Source: Paracoccaceae bacterium (GTDB taxonomy: Bacteria; Pseudomonadota; Alphaproteobacteria; Rhodobacterales; Rhodobacteraceae). From it: a DNA stretch of 8,121 bases. The stretch is from contig JAPOSK010000387.1 in assembly GCA_026709725.1 (NCBI GenBank), positions 1 to 8,121 of the forward strand, written 5' to 3'. Position numbers and translations under genes: made by a program. This document shows positions 7,743 to 8,121 of this stretch, in pieces. The notes under the pieces were generated by a model. That model worked only from the letters and a program-made list of their open reading frames with translations. It did no database searches and had not been told where the DNA came from. The stretch's first letter is position 1. Each line of letters opens with the position of its first letter.

Positions 7743-8054
7743 TCAAAACGGGTCGTAGGAGTCGTTTCCGTTGTCTGTCTTGCGATTGGATGCGGCCGCT
7801 TTCGGCTTTGAGGGTTGGTGTGTGTCATCCCGAATGTTTGATTGAGCCTCTCTTTTCAGATCATCAGTTGAAACTGGCTGGAAAGATTGAAACGTCGATT
7901 GGATTCGCTCTGCTGCTTTATCCCGCCAATCGAGATTGTGGACAGTCTCATCCGCGGTCTCACCATCCAGAAACCGGGAGAGCTGCGTACGAAAATGCGG
8001 TGCATTCATTAGGCTGTGCACCCACATATCGACAGGACCGCCCGGATCCGCCAT
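7743..8054 (-). CDS. Hypothetical protein, 103 aa
   Basis: An open frame on the minus strand, convergent with the DUF882-like gene and ending 55 bases from it. I do not recognise the protein. It is hydrophilic without membrane segments or signal peptide. The middle part (about 37-70, LDWRDKAAERIQSTFQSFQ onward) looks helical, and the last 25 residues (SKPKAAASNRKTDNG and following) are charged, Asn/Lys-rich and probably disordered. The ATG at 8054 has no clear ribosome binding site. ATGs at codons 10 and 16 are alternatives, the codon-10 start having a weak GGGCGGT upstream. An in-frame stop at 8070-8072 prevents extension upstream. Its amino-acid composition looks more natural than that of the shadow frames of the region, but there is no homology-based support. 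Confidence 0.35.
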   Translation of the reverse strand: MADPGGPVDMWVHSLMNAPHFRTQLSRFLDGETADETVHNLDWRDKAAERIQSTFQSFQPVSTDDLKREAQSNIRDDTHQPSKPKAAASNRKTDNGNDSYDPF

Positions 8055-8121
8055 GCGGACCGGAAGCCATCAGGCGGGAACACCCTCATGCGCGGACACC
8101 GTCACGACATGACCCCATGAC

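Noticed and set aside
8070..8121. Open frame of 16 codons at the right edge, minus strand (ending VTVSAHEGVPA)
   Set aside because: It could be the end of a gene upstream of the 103-residue ORF, but it is too short to tell.
1..8121. CRISPR array, tRNA, rRNA or insertion sequence
   Set aside because: No regularly spaced repeats, tRNA T-arm motifs, rRNA sequence, transposase motifs or terminal inverted repeats were seen.

Overview
The window holds the 3' half of rpoB, a complete rpoC, and about 1.5 kb of sparsely coding sequence downstream. Both RNA polymerase proteins read like Alphaproteobacteria. Signs of this are the [20 protein letters not shown] start of beta', the alpha-type [23 protein letters not shown] segment, a trigger-loop insertion (SI3), and a beta' C-terminus that still carries a SLADALFG motif. 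UGA is used as a normal stop codon. The DNA looks moderately GC-rich by eye. I cannot name a genus. The unusually long beta' (1573 residues, against about 1400 in E. coli and most alphaproteobacteria) suggests a divergent lineage.

Region 1 (1-1862) is the C-terminal part of the beta subunit, from about the equivalent of E. coli residue 753 to the end. Region 2 (1852-6573) is beta', whose start codon lies inside the end of rpoB (11-nt overlap), so the two are probably translationally coupled. The catalytic NADFDGDQM loop, both zinc sites and the trigger-loop M/R/H residues are intact, so the enzyme should be active. Several normally conserved or compact parts are altered. The bridge helix carries Phe-Ala where E. 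coli has Asn792-Ser793. A basic 8-residue insertion sits just before the bridge helix, and Ile replaces the Met747 equivalent. SI3 is about 100 residues longer and seems to contain an additional sandwich-barrel-hybrid-motif (SBHM)-like repeat. The C-terminus ends in a 62-residue acidic tail with no basic residue.

Region 3 (6574-7279) has no convincing gene. It contains a strong hairpin just after rpoC, a possible 35-codon small ORF with a very good ribosome binding site, a cluster of GC-rich palindromes, many GATC sites, and a hairpin followed by seven Ts that could be a terminator or could mask a Shine-Dalgarno site. The rpsL-rpsG-fusA-tuf genes that often follow rpoC in related bacteria do not appear within the 1.5 kb seen here.

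Region 4 (7280-8121) has a short DUF882/YcbK-like (peptidase M15-like) gene or gene remnant on the plus strand, and convergent to it a 103-residue hypothetical ORF on the minus strand. The window shows no CRISPR array, tRNA, rRNA, transposase or clear phage gene. The most interesting content is structural divergence inside beta', not a new accessory system.
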